Of a stretch of 64,000 bases of DNA, positions 1-9,508 are shown piece after piece. Origin of the DNA: Primula veris (taxonomy: Eukaryota > Streptophyta > Magnoliopsida > Ericales > Primulaceae). The stretch is taken from assembly GCA_963682055.1 (NCBI GenBank), contig OY821742.1:2999816-3063815 (forward strand), written 5' to 3'. How positions within the stretch are numbered: the stretch's first letter is position 1; every line of letters begins with the position of its first letter. A program made the translations under genes and the position numbers. Below the pieces are notes generated by a model. The model had not been told where the DNA came from, ran no database searches, and worked only from the letters and a program-made list of their open reading frames with translations.

Positions 1-73
1 TTGTATATATTTATGTATTGAAATAAATTGCAACTACTTGTATATATTGAAATAAATTGCAACTGAGTGTCTA
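1..73. repeat. End of a 37-bp AT-rich tandem repeat
   Basis: The motif tgaaataaattgcaacta occurs twice here. It matches the right part of the longer 37-bp repeat array at 34774-34912, so the window opens inside the junction repeat that also separates the two large units. Confidence 0.6.
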
Positions 74-432
74 GAGCACCCGCATCAGTTACCCTAAACA
101 ACCATTTTCCCTTATAAATATGGAAAAAATTGTTAAAATGATAGCATATCAGTTTCTCTATATTTTCCTCAAATATAGAGAAATTCTGCTCATTCCCCCA
201 AATTTAAGGGAATGATTTTATCTTTCATTTCTCTTCATATTCTCTCTTAGATATATATTAAAAAATTAATATGAGTTGAAAATAAATTATTAAATAATAT
301 ATAAATAATATTTTAATGTTATAAGAGAGATGATAGAGTCATTGATGTGGAAGTTGTATTATAATAAATAAAATAATATAAATATTAGCCCGAATTTAGA
401 AAAACTGATGGGATAACTGGTACAGATGCTGC
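74..432. mobile_element. Tourist-like MITE (about 360 bp)
   Basis: The ends are imperfect inverted repeats: gagcacccgcatcagttacc on the left, and on the right the complement of a gcatctgtaccagttatccc-like end. It interrupts a spacer that elsewhere reads gagtgtctttagaacag followed by ttcccatcaaatcc (for example near 22382-22405), which gives an uninterrupted reference. The GAGCA-type ends are common in plant PIF/Harbinger-derived MITEs. The target duplication is not clear, so the superfamily is an inference. The same insertion is at 34920-35278. Confidence 0.5.
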
Positions 433-1527
433 AGTAGTCATCAAATCCAACTTTCCACATAGACTAGTAAAAGGACTGAGCTATTGGTCCATAGGATAAC
501 GAGAGTACTTTGTTGCGCTTAAATACGATGGCGAATAAGAGACTTGATACAAAAAATGGTAACTACTCCCATTTTAATAAAAAAAATTGATCAAAAGCAA
601 GTTTTATTTATCTATTTATGTATTATGATTGAAATCATAAAAGATTAACGTTTCAATCCTTCCCATATCAAGGGGAAAAATCGTATATAATATGGAAAAA
701 ATCATATATAATCATTCATTCCCATTTAAAGTTGATGCTTCTGTCCACATGCATATATACATTTAGAGTCCAAATCTTCTACCTCATTTCTCTATCTCAT
801 TCCGTGCCCCCTTGCTTATTTTATCTAAAAAAAAATTCTAAAAAACTTGAAAAAAATTGTAAAATTACTATAATACATGTATCAATACATTCCAATAATT
901 ATTTTTAAAATAAAATCCGCACAAAATTTATTTTGGAATAAATGTATAAATTAGTGTAATTAAACATTGAATATTAAAAAAAATGTCTAAAACAATATTA
1001 TGTTATAATATAAAAGTTTATAAAGTTACGGTATAAGTTGTGAAAATTTAAAATTTGAATGAAAATAAGTAAGGGGACACGGAAGGGGATAGAAGATTTG
1101 GACTCGTACATTTACATGCACTCGAGGTGCTTTAAAATGAAATTGGAAACAAAATACTACTAATTTATCAGAATAAAATGATCAAATGATAGACCATTTA
1201 CTAGTGTGAGTAATAGGAGAAAGAGAAAACAAAGGCATATATGCCTAAATTGAAAACTTATTAGTGTGCTGTGAAATAAATTAAATAATTCATCCTATTT
1301 TTAAACGCAGCTTCTGAACTCCAGACACTTCTCGTTATCGGAATTTATCAGTTTTCTTTATCAGAAATTCTGGAACACGGTTATTGTAACTTTATCTAGT
1401 TTGTGAAAATGTAAAAGAAAAGTCTATATGGGTACAATTTCACAATCTCTGATGAGTTGGTAAACCTTTCTTGAAAGTAAAAAAAACAAATTGAAAAAGA
1501 CACTATGGAGTGTCTGTTTTTATTTAA
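433..1527. other. AT-rich intergenic spacer, no gene seen
   Basis: Positions 433-545 resemble the start of one unit of the ~300-bp repeat arrayed at 22096-23770. Positions about 760-1100 are homologous to 19640-20010 and 53130-53480, so this is shared spacer of the older one-gene unit. No coding frame is supported. Confidence 0.6.
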
Positions 1528-2192
<665 letters not shown>

Positions 2193-3387
2193 CTACAGAC
2201 ACAAAAGAATGAATTACTGTTCCACCAATTAACAATTAATTTAGAATCAGACTTTACCAAAAAATCAGTAAAACCAAGATTATAACAAAGGCATAACTCG
2301 CTTTTTTTTGCCATTAACTCGGCAAAAGTATTTGAGTGATTACCATGTAAGTAAGAAAATGCAAAAATAATGAAACCATTGTGATCTCTCAAAACTTTTC
2401 CATAACCACTAGAACCATTACTAAAAGAAGAACCATCAACATTAAATCTACCAGAAGGGGGACAATTCCAATGAACTAACTTAGCTTTTTTTTCATTTTA
2501 CAAGGGATTGAATTGACATTTAAAATACTGAAAGTGAGGCACTCAATTTTTTTTTATAGGATTTTTAGGTTTTAACAAGGTATTTAATTCTCTAAGCCAC
2601 CTAACAATTTTGATTATAATACTATCAGCACTCATCGGTACATTATCAAAGCTACTTTGAATTTTACTCAGCCAAATTTCCCATGCAATAAAGAAATGTA
2701 GCATAGCAGCAAGTAAACCTGTTTGAGGATTATCACATAAATTACACCAACTTACTTCCATTTGTTTCCAATTACATGTGAACTGAGAATTAAAAACTAA
2801 AGCCTTATTAAAATAACTCCACACTTGCTTGGAAATATCACTGGAACCAAACAAATGTTCTGCTTTGTCCACATCATTATTCTCGCAACATGAACATTTT
2901 GTAACCAAGCAAATCCCAACCTTTTTAAAATGTTCTTCAAGTTTAATAGCTGAGAACCACAATTTTCAAGAGAAAATACCAATTTTAGTGGGGATGATAG
3001 GGTTCCAAATAAATTTAGCAATAGGTAACAAATGTTTTTTCTCTCTAAGAAAACGGTAAATATTTTTGGATGAAAAAATACCATCAGCAGAATGTGGCCA
3101 ATATCGGGCATCATCACCGTTTCTTATAAACAAATTCTTACTAGTAATTTTGAGAATAAGATTATTATCCCCATATGGAAGAGGAGCCCGATGTCCCACC
3201 CATTATGATTAATAACTCGATTCAAAAGAACATTGGGAAAAATAACATCAAAAGAGTGGCATAAAGGACCGTCCCCAAACCAATTTTCATACCAAAAGCT
3301 GATAGAGCCCTCATTAATATTCCACAAGTTGTTATCGACAACGATTTTGAAATGAGCACTAACCATCTTCCATACACACGAGTGAGT

Positions 3388-4100
3388 TGTTAGAGATTTA
3401 GGGTATGATAATCCTGGATAACTTCGAAGAATCGTGTTCGTACACTTTCCGAACAAAGTATTTCGACCCTATTATTGCCTGGGTTCACGAAATCTTTGTG
3501 GGGGATAATTCTTGAAGAACAATCTGTTTCTGGCAACGAGAATAGATTAGGAAATGTAGAGAGAATTTTATTATATGTTTCTGTAACCAAAACCGAGGCC
3601 AAATGACTTCTTATATAGGAGATCAATAACCAAAACTGAAAGCAAGCAACTGTTCCGGAAAGGAAGCAACTGTTCCGGAAAGGAAGCAACTGTTCCGGAA
3701 AGGAAGCAACTGTTGGGAAAGGGTCCAACTATTCAAAATTTTCCGGAAAGGAAGCAACTGTTCCGGAAAGGAAGCAACTGTTGGGAAAGGGTCCAACTAT
3801 TCAAAATTTTCCGGAAAGGAAGCAACTGTTCGGAAAAAATTTCGCTCGGGGCGCTGCCCCGCACCCCGCCCGCTGTCCTGGCAGCGGGACCCCAGCCAGG
3901 AGCTCTCGCCCCTTGGACCCCGCCAGGGGCTCTGCCCCTTGGAACCCCGTTTCAATTATTCATATTCAATTATACGTTGGCTCGACGAGCGTGCACTCCG
4001 CACTTCCCTAACTCGTTTCCGAGTTTAACGCATTATTGCATCGGCCTATAATAAATCACATTACTACTAAAATACATTGATGATACTAAAATCACCAACA
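3388..4100. mobile_element. Solo LTR (Copia-like ends) nested in the LINE
   Basis: The 713-bp insertion starts TGTTAGAG and ends CACCAACA, and is flanked by a perfect 5-bp duplication tgagt at 3383-3387 and 4101-4105. The LINE reading continues on either side (VHATHVGDF before it, VWKMVSAHFK after it), so the insertion point is clear. No internal gag-pol or second LTR is present, which implies LTR-LTR recombination. It contains a 20-bp repeat (3645-3834) and a GC-rich stretch at about 3840-3950 that contrasts with the surrounding AT-rich DNA. The TGTT ends suggest Copia, but this is not proven. Confidence 0.85.
3645..3834. repeat. 20-bp minisatellite inside the solo LTR
   Basis: Copies of ggaaaggaagcaactgttcc alternate with a variant followed by gggaaagggtccaactattc. 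The copy at about 38490-38660 has one 20-bp unit fewer, which explains the 20-bp offset between the two LTR copies. Confidence 0.85.
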
Positions 4101-4672
4101 TGAGTGGCATGGACAATAGGTTCTTTCCGGTTCAAATTATTCTTAAAATATTTTTGGTACATAAAAATTGACCAAGAAGATTCTATTTCCAGCAATCTTC
4201 AGCTCAATTTAACCAATGATGTTTATTATGTCATTCGTATTCTTCCCAGAAAAAGGTAGATAAACTTTTTTCAAGTTTCTCAATAACCATTTTAGGAGGA
4301 TTCAGAATAGGAAGAAGATGCATTAGTATTGAGGAAAGCACATATTTAACAAGAGTTAATTTAGCACCAGAGTTTAGGAAATTAGCCTTCCATCTAACTA
4401 TTTTTTTAGTGATATTTTCAAATAAAGGGTCATACATAGCAACACTAAGCCTAGTGTGATGAAGTGGAATACCGAGATACTTAGTCGGTAAAGATCTCTC
4501 AAAAAATCCAATCACTTTAGCAATGATACTTTTTATCACATGCTTTGAGTTATAAGTAAGGAAAATTTTTTTAACTTTATTAAGCATTTGAGCTGATGCA
4601 AGCTCATAAGAGAAAATAAATTTCATAATTACTTCAAGATTGGATTTGCTACCATTAGCAAAAGTTTTCAAT

Positions 4673-5480
4673 TATTATTAATCCTAAGTCCACTCAGAAG
4701 TATCACACAGAATTTCGACAATGAAGTTTCATTTTTAAAAATATATAGACAAACAATGTTTTCATTTACGTAGGTTATATGCAGATATGCTATAGACTTA
4801 ATATTCAGAAACACAAATTTGTGTTTCTTTGTTTGAGTTTTAATACATTTATTTTGTATATATGTACTAAATTACCCCTAATAGTAAATCTCTCCTCTAT
4901 TCCTTAAATGGTTTGACTAACAAGTGCTATGGGGTATTATTTAAACCTTATTTGATATAGTTATTTATAACTAGTCAAAATCCGATTGGTTTTTTAATCC
5001 ATCAATTAATAGTTTATGCTAATAGTATTTATAATTGATATATTTTATGATTTATTAAACAAAAAACCATTTTTACAACACAATAAAACTCAAATAAAAA
5101 CAGGAAATCTTAGTTGAAACTAACTCAAAATTAAATATTAATTAAATAAAAAACTTTTTTAACACAATAAAACTCAAATAAAAAAATATACAACCCTAGT
5201 TTAGACTATTCTAAAATTTTAAAAAATATACTCAAAGAATATTTAGAATTGAAATATGGAAATAAATGAAATAAAATATTGATACATTCGTTTTCTTAAC
5301 AAATTATTCACTATGGATTTACATATATTTTATCCAAATCTCCATTTAAAATGTAATTTAATATATAATTACAAATATTAAATAATTATATTAATTGTTA
5401 AATATAATACCTTAATTACATCTATCTGTCTTTACCCTTCCTTAAAATATCTTCATACTTTTCTCTTTTTTAGTTAAGTC
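4673..5480. other. AT-rich stretch with no recognisable feature
   Basis: I see only short A/T runs and no supported frame, terminal repeats or RNA gene. It separates the LINE remnant from the small-gene block. Confidence 0.6.
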
Positions 5481-5842
5481 TCTGACAAAGCCATAACTTT
5501 AGGGGGTGTGGTTAGACTTTTCAACAATATTATTATAATGGATCATCAATAAACGATGAACACTTATTGATCTTTATTATTGCTCGGTAATTGCCACTGC
5601 TCGGACTACAATTCTATTGCTATATTTATGCTCGGATTACAATTATATTGCTATATTTATGCTCGGATTCGCTGTTTGATCCCGAATATGATCTTTCTCT
5701 TCTCTTCGTTGCTCGTTTCTCTGCTCTGCTCGGTTAGGCTTATTGAGGTGGTAGGTTCTGACTAGTTTTTATGTTTTCTCTCCTTCTCTCTATATTTTTG
5801 AGGTATGATTTTTTGGTCCTCTTCTTGGGGGGGATACTTGGC

Positions 5843-5850
5843 TATTTATA
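5843..5850 (+). promoter_or_regulatory. TATA box of a promoter-like region without a clear gene
   Basis: The motif tatttata follows a C/T-rich leader-like region. Downstream at 5870-6082 is a 70-codon frame whose first ATG is lost in the second unit (ATG to ATA at 40698-40700), so I do not call it a gene. A short hairpin, ctcggcatgg / ccatgtcgag, lies at about 6088-6110. Confidence 0.35.
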
Positions 5851-6310
5851 GGCAAGTATGCCTCCTTAGATGTTGACAAATGTCCCCATCTTGGGAGATT
5901 TTTCAGACATGGGTCCCTATTTAAGTGGGCTTGGGCTTTTGGTAATATCCAATCTTATTCTTAAAGAAAGGCTTGTGATAGCCCATTTAAGCATTGGATA
6001 CCCCTCTATGATGGGTGGGTCGATTCATACCCGAATAGATACATTCGGGTCTAATTTTTATGTTCTATCAAGTGCTCCCTGACTTTCTCGGCATGGTTTC
6101 CATGTCGAGGGAGTCATGATCGGTCTGTCGAATAGGTTATCTCGGTTTAGCTCTTCCCTGTGTTTCATTTCGACAAACGCCCCTTCTTATAAATGTTCCT
6201 TGGGACCCATTTACTGCCTAGGGAACTTGCAAACTTGCTATTTGACTTTGATATGACTCTTGGTATCTTTCTTCGAGGAAACCCTTGACCTTTCCCAAAA
6301 ATCCATCTAA

Positions 6311-6316
6311 TATAAA
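6311..6316 (+). promoter_or_regulatory. TATA box of small coiled-coil gene 1
   Basis: The motif tataaa lies 61 bp before the ATG at 6372. The next gene has almost the same spacing (58 bp), which supports both the promoter and the start choice. Confidence 0.6.
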
Positions 6317-6371
6317 GAGGGAATACCCTTCCCCTAATTACTTATTTCATCACCATCTCACTCGCGATTTA

Positions 6372-6683
6372 ATGGCTTCTTCCAATGGTTCTAATGGAGA
6401 CAATCTTTCGGATTATGTCGCTTACTTGGAGAATGTAGTTGAGAAGGCTCGCACTACGAAAAGGAAATTGGCTGACGTGACCAAGAAATTGTCTGATATG
6501 GACACGGCTCATCACCGGACGATGGCCGACCTGGATTGGGCCTTTGAGCGTATAAAGAGGCTCGAGGCTTCCCTGGCTAAGGAAAAGGCAGCAAAGAGGG
6601 CCTACAAGCTCGCTTTTAAGGAGCTGCATGATCGGTCCAAACCGAGGTCGGACAGCACTGGAGCAAGCTCTTCCTCGGAATAA
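6372..6683 (+). CDS. Small coiled-coil protein 1, function unknown
   Basis: This encodes 103 residues starting MASSNGSNGDNLSDYVAYLE. I prefer the ATG at 6372 over the in-frame ATG at 6285 because the TATA box at 6311 lies between them and because the chosen start aligns with that of the neighbouring paralogue. Residues about 15-95 are charged and rich in leucine, lysine and glutamate in a heptad-like pattern, consistent with a long coiled coil. The tail is serine-rich (STGASSSSE). It is clearly a paralogue of the gene at 6976: they share MAS, NGDNLS-YVA-LE, a KRAYKLA motif and a downstream RSK. No signal peptide, membrane segment or catalytic motif is seen. An AATAAA signal follows at 6751. 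I do not recognise the family; a structural or oligomerising role is only a guess. Confidence 0.6.
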   Translation: MASSNGSNGDNLSDYVAYLENVVEKARTTKRKLADVTKKLSDMDTAHHRTMADLDWAFERIKRLEASLAKEKAAKRAYKLAFKELHDRSKPRSDSTGASSSSE

Positions 6684-6750
6684 TTAGTTTCTGTAATTTC
6701 TTTTGTATGGGGCATCATCCCCCAGTTGTAACCGAATTATGGAAAATATT

Positions 6751-6756
6751 AATAAA
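6751..6756 (+). terminator. Polyadenylation signal after coiled-coil gene 1
   Basis: AATAAA lies 68 bp after the stop of the preceding gene, a usual 3'-UTR distance for a short plant transcript. Confidence 0.5.
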
Positions 6757-6917
6757 ATATTTCCTACTTTTATTCCTCTGTTTGTTTCCTTAATACCTCA
6801 TTGGATGACTCGATTGGACTTTGGAAATTGCTGTTAATTAGCCTTGAATGCCCTCGGGAAGTTCATGAGGGTTGCTCTTTCTTTGAGATGACCATTGACA
6901 TTCTCTTCATTTTTCCC

Positions 6918-6926
6918 TATATAAAA
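6918..6926 (+). promoter_or_regulatory. TATA box of small coiled-coil gene 2
   Basis: The motif tatataaaa lies 58 bp before the ATG at 6976 and about 165 bp after the polyadenylation signal of the preceding gene, so this gene appears to be an independent transcription unit. Confidence 0.6.
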
Positions 6927-6975
6927 AAGAATTGCACTGTTTTCTTTTGATAATTCATTCCTTGTTATCGAACAA

Positions 6976-7314
6976 ATGGCTTCTCCTCATGAAACTAATG
7001 GTGACAACCTCTCTGAATATGTTGCTCATCTCGAAGAGGAAGTTAAGAAAGTTCGTGCTCTCGAGAAGAGGGTTGCTCGGTTATCTGTGGAGGCTAGGCG
7101 GGCCGTCGAATTGGATGAGCGATTGGACGCCATGGAGAGGCAGCATCAGAGGTCTTTAGTCGACAGTATTCGGGCGCGTGCTCGGATCAAAGAGCTCGAG
7201 GCCTCTAGGGACAGGCAAATTGCTTCCAAGAGGGCTTACAAATTAGCCCTTGAGGAAGTGTATACTCGGTCGAAGAGGAAGCCCGGTGAAGAAGCTGGTC
7301 CTTCTACAAAATAA
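6976..7314 (+). CDS. Small coiled-coil protein 2, function unknown
   Basis: This encodes 112 residues beginning MASPHETNGDNLSEYVAHLE. The central part (about 15-95) is strongly charged and heptad-like (EEEVKKVRALEKRVARL, RARIKELEAS), predicting a single long coiled coil. The C-terminal tail is hydrophilic and ends EEAGPSTK. Shared blocks with the upstream gene at both ends show a tandem duplication followed by considerable divergence in the middle. The start is the first ATG after the TATA box. AATAAA is at 7364-7369. The two copies in the window differ by a synonymous change (AAG to AAA near 7275), and the frame is intact in both. I do not recognise the family. Confidence 0.6.
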   Translation: MASPHETNGDNLSEYVAHLEEEVKKVRALEKRVARLSVEARRAVELDERLDAMERQHQRSLVDSIRARARIKELEASRDRQIASKRAYKLALEEVYTRSKRKPGEEAGPSTK

Positions 7315-7363
7315 TCTTATTTTTCTTAGTGATGTAATGTCTTTTTGTCGAGGAGTATCTTGT

Positions 7364-7369
7364 AATAAA
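7364..7369 (+). terminator. Polyadenylation signal after coiled-coil gene 2
   Basis: AATAAA lies 50 bp after the stop, in a TG-rich trailer (tgtaatgtctttttgtcgag) that resembles the trailer of the upstream gene. Confidence 0.5.
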
Positions 7370-7856
7370 GTTTCCCTTGACTAATGAAAACTCTTCTTTT
7401 TCTTGTTCTTGCATGATTTATTTTCCCAGTGCATTTAATTTTGACGGCGCATGCTAGTGGCTTCATTAATGATTTTTCTTGGGTCTTGTGCTTGACCTTA
7501 TCCATCAAATTTCTGTATCTAGGAACTAATGGGATTCCTTGAGCCTTGTGCACAAATCTTATCTTTTGGATTCTTTGAGCCTTGTGCAAAAGATCTTTCA
7601 ATATCTATTTGGACTGTTGCACTTCCCAAAATGACACGTATGTTGAAGTAATTATGATTTAGCCTCTTTAAATATCGGTAAGAATCCGCATGTTTCCTTT
7701 TAAACAGAAATGGCCCTTTATTCCCCACTTTTCTTGAAGTCTTTTGGGAATCCAAACGTTCCTTCTTGAAAAGACGCATCCCTTAAGTGCCTTTACCTCT
7801 TAGCACCCATTGGCGAACGGTTGCGATTCTTAATATCAACCCTTATCTAATTGATC

Positions 7857-7864
7857 TATAAATA
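7857..7864 (+). promoter_or_regulatory. TATA box of small coiled-coil gene 3
   Basis: The motif tataaata lies 92 bp before the chosen ATG at 7949. An upstream in-frame ATG at 7877 is only 20 bp after the TATA box and would fall before or at a normal transcription start. Confidence 0.6.
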
Positions 7865-7948
7865 CCTGCTTATAGCATGGTTTTATTCACAATCCTCACT
7901 TCATCACTTTCCCTCATATATAGAATTTCATCCTATAATTTCTTTAAG

Positions 7949-8242
7949 ATGTCTGGACCTTTCACCAGATCCGCATTGGCCTTGCAAGTGGAGGCTTTCG
8001 AAGCCTCCTATGGCAATGTATTAAAGCTGTTGAAGGATGCTGAAGAGGAGTTGAAGGTGATGCGTTATCACCATACCGAGATGGTTCGGGAATTAACTTG
8101 GTTAAGATCCGAACTGGATTACTGTCGACGTGCTCGTCAGGCTCTAGTCGAAGAGAATGAGATGTTGAGGGGGAACCCGAGGCTCCGGGATTGGAATGTC
8201 TCTGCCGGGCCATCTTATCGATACCGATCAACCTCCCCCTAA
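7949..8242 (+). CDS. Small coiled-coil protein 3, function unknown
   Basis: This encodes 97 residues starting MSGPFTRSALALQVEAFEAS. Residues about 10-80 have a leucine/glutamate heptad-like pattern (LKLLKDAEEELKVM, ELTWLRSELDYC, ALVEENEML). The tail contains NVSAGPSYRYRSTSP, which shares AGPS with the tail of the neighbouring gene 2. Size, orientation, promoter layout and Ser-rich tail match genes 1 and 2, but sequence similarity is weak, so it is either an old paralogue or an unrelated gene of the same build. A long C/T-rich trailer follows. The second copy at 42776-43069 encodes the same protein. The family is not recognised. Confidence 0.55.
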   Translation: MSGPFTRSALALQVEAFEASYGNVLKLLKDAEEELKVMRYHHTEMVRELTWLRSELDYCRRARQALVEENEMLRGNPRLRDWNVSAGPSYRYRSTSP

Positions 8243-8758
8243 ACCTTCTATTTTTCTTTATTATTATTTTTTTACTTTGTCTTCCATTTCCTTTTCTTTT
8301 TTTCTTCATCTTCTCTTGTCTCCTTTTCAGTTTTCATCATTTCTTTGTTTTTTTCTTTTTTCTCATGTTCCTTCATCCCCTTCTTTTTCCTTCTTCTTCT
8401 TCAACTTTCGTCATTTCTTCGTTTTTCTTTTTTCTCATGTTCCGTTTCATACACCCCTTCTTACTCTTCTTTTTCCTTTTTCTTTCTCCTTTTAATGCTT
8501 TTGCTTTCTTCTCTCCTCACCATTACGATGTGACAATCAAACCTGTGATCCTTAGGGTTTTTGTCATTTTTCATTTTCCTCTTCTTACTTTTCTGTTTTA
8601 TACTTTCTTCTCTCTTTTTGAGTCCTTTTCCTTTTTCTCTTTCTTCATTTCTTCCTCTTCCCCTCATATCTTCCTCTTTTCTTCCTTATGTTTCTCTTCA
8701 TTTTTTCTCTTCCCTTTTCGTTTTCTTTTTATGCTTCTTTTCTTCGTCATATGCTGTT
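8243..8758 (+). repeat. Pyrimidine-rich tract (about 500 bp)
   Basis: The plus strand is almost entirely C and T (runs of ctt, ttc and tcc). Phenylalanine-rich open frames across it are artefacts of this composition. It lies between coiled-coil gene 3 and a trailer-like stretch rich in tgtaataga at about 8850-8950, so it may be a long 3'-UTR or spacer. Confidence 0.7.
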
Positions 8759-9180
8759 CGGTTGGCTTGCCGATATAGTCGATCTTCTTTGGGCATTGTC
8801 CACTGCCGTAACCGACCTTTTACTGATGTTGTCCTCGGATATACTGAATACCAATGTAATAGATTCTCTTTTGATGTAATCCTTGGATGTAATAGACCTC
8901 AATGTAATAGATTGTCTTTTGATGTACTGAACAATGATGTATTCCATCTTTATTAATGAGAAGTATTTTTGCCCCTCTATTTTTGTACTTCTTTTCATGT
9001 TGCACTTGTGGTTTGTCGTTTCTGAAATCCAGATCTTTGCATATCTTCTTTATTTTATACTGTACGGTAGCATCAGATGTCAGTAGATGTACTGTCGATC
9101 ATAGGTGCATGCTCCCAAGTATGTCAGGAAATATGCAAGTTTCCAAGCATTTGTCAGAAAATATCACGTTATCTTTTCTC

Positions 9181-9188
9181 TATAAATA
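9181..9188 (+). promoter_or_regulatory. Orphan TATA box of a lost fourth cassette
   Basis: The motif tataaata is followed by a C/T-rich leader-like sequence (9190-9290) in the same style as the other cassettes. The block is cut at about 9352 before any coding frame starts. Confidence 0.4.
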
Positions 9189-9470
9189 CTCCTCTTCTTT
9201 TCTTTAGTAGTTACCTTCTTTCATCAACTCTTAATTGTTTGTTTTCTTTCTCATCTCCTACCTTATTCTGTACTATAGCCATTCCCTACCATACTAAAAA
9301 AATAACTCGGATTACACTTTGTATTTACAAAAACAGTACTGCTATTGCCTCATACACTTTGTACTGAAACAGATAAAATTATCGAAGAGATATACATATA
9401 AAAGTTGAAAGAAATTATTACACAGATTACAAGTAAATTAAGTTCATAGACCACAGGTACATAATCGCTC

Positions 9471-9476
9471 TTTATT
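9471..9476 (-). terminator. Polyadenylation signal of RLP gene A1
   Basis: On the minus strand AATAAA lies 33 bp after the stop codon of the receptor gene. The B gene has no equivalent perfect hexamer at that place. Confidence 0.45.
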
Positions 9477-9508
9477 TTTTCCTGGTGTTTGGAAATACAA
9501 ATTACATA

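Larger units (their letters stand above)
2207..4672 (-). mobile_element. Truncated LINE (non-LTR retrotransposon), interrupted by a solo LTR
   Basis: On the minus strand, fragments follow the domain order of plant L1-type LINE ORF2. The C-terminal part of reverse transcriptase is at 4671-4231 (contains PTKYLGIPLHH and SGAKLTLVKYVLSSIL). Next comes a stretch around 3380-2966 (WKMVSAHFKIV, FWYENWFGDGPL), then a zinc-binding-like segment at 2962-2543 (CCENNDVDKAEHLF), then an RNase H-like piece around 2392-2230 (FAELMAKKSELCLCYNLGF). Stops and frameshifts break the frame throughout, and the endonuclease and the first half of the RT are absent, so it is dead. It sits in the glutamate dehydrogenase remnant: the flank cagacacaaaagaatg continues without it at 59495-59511. 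No poly(A) tail is seen at the low-coordinate end. Confidence 0.85.
5481..9354 (+). other. Block of small coiled-coil gene cassettes
   Basis: This block is visibly less AT-rich than its flanks and keeps many CpG steps. On the plus strand it carries three short genes (6372-6683, 6976-7314, 7949-8242), each with its own TATA box and 3' trailer. There is also an upstream TATA region without a supported gene (5843) and a fourth TATA region whose gene is missing (9181). It ends abruptly at about 9352, where DNA shared with the B-gene 3' flank begins (actttgtactgaaacag, compare 24940-24956). No LTR pair, primer-binding site or clear terminal repeats were found, so what brought it here is unknown. 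Possible carriers are a Helitron, an LTR element of the Tat/Ogre kind, or ordinary gene duplication. Confidence 0.6.

Noticed and set aside
3713..4051. Open frames over the GC-rich part of the solo LTR
   Set aside because: They run through the 20-bp minisatellite and low-complexity GC DNA inside a solo LTR, and their lengths change with repeat number.
8191..8778. Long phenylalanine/leucine-rich open frame on the plus strand, and overlapping frames in other phases
   Set aside because: All arise from the C/T-only tract. They have no conserved motif, and several phases are open at once.
5481..9354. Integrated pararetrovirus or complete LTR retrotransposon
   Set aside because: No reverse transcriptase, protease, movement or coat motifs, no LTR pair and no primer-binding site were found. 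The separate TATA boxes also do not fit a single genomic transcript.
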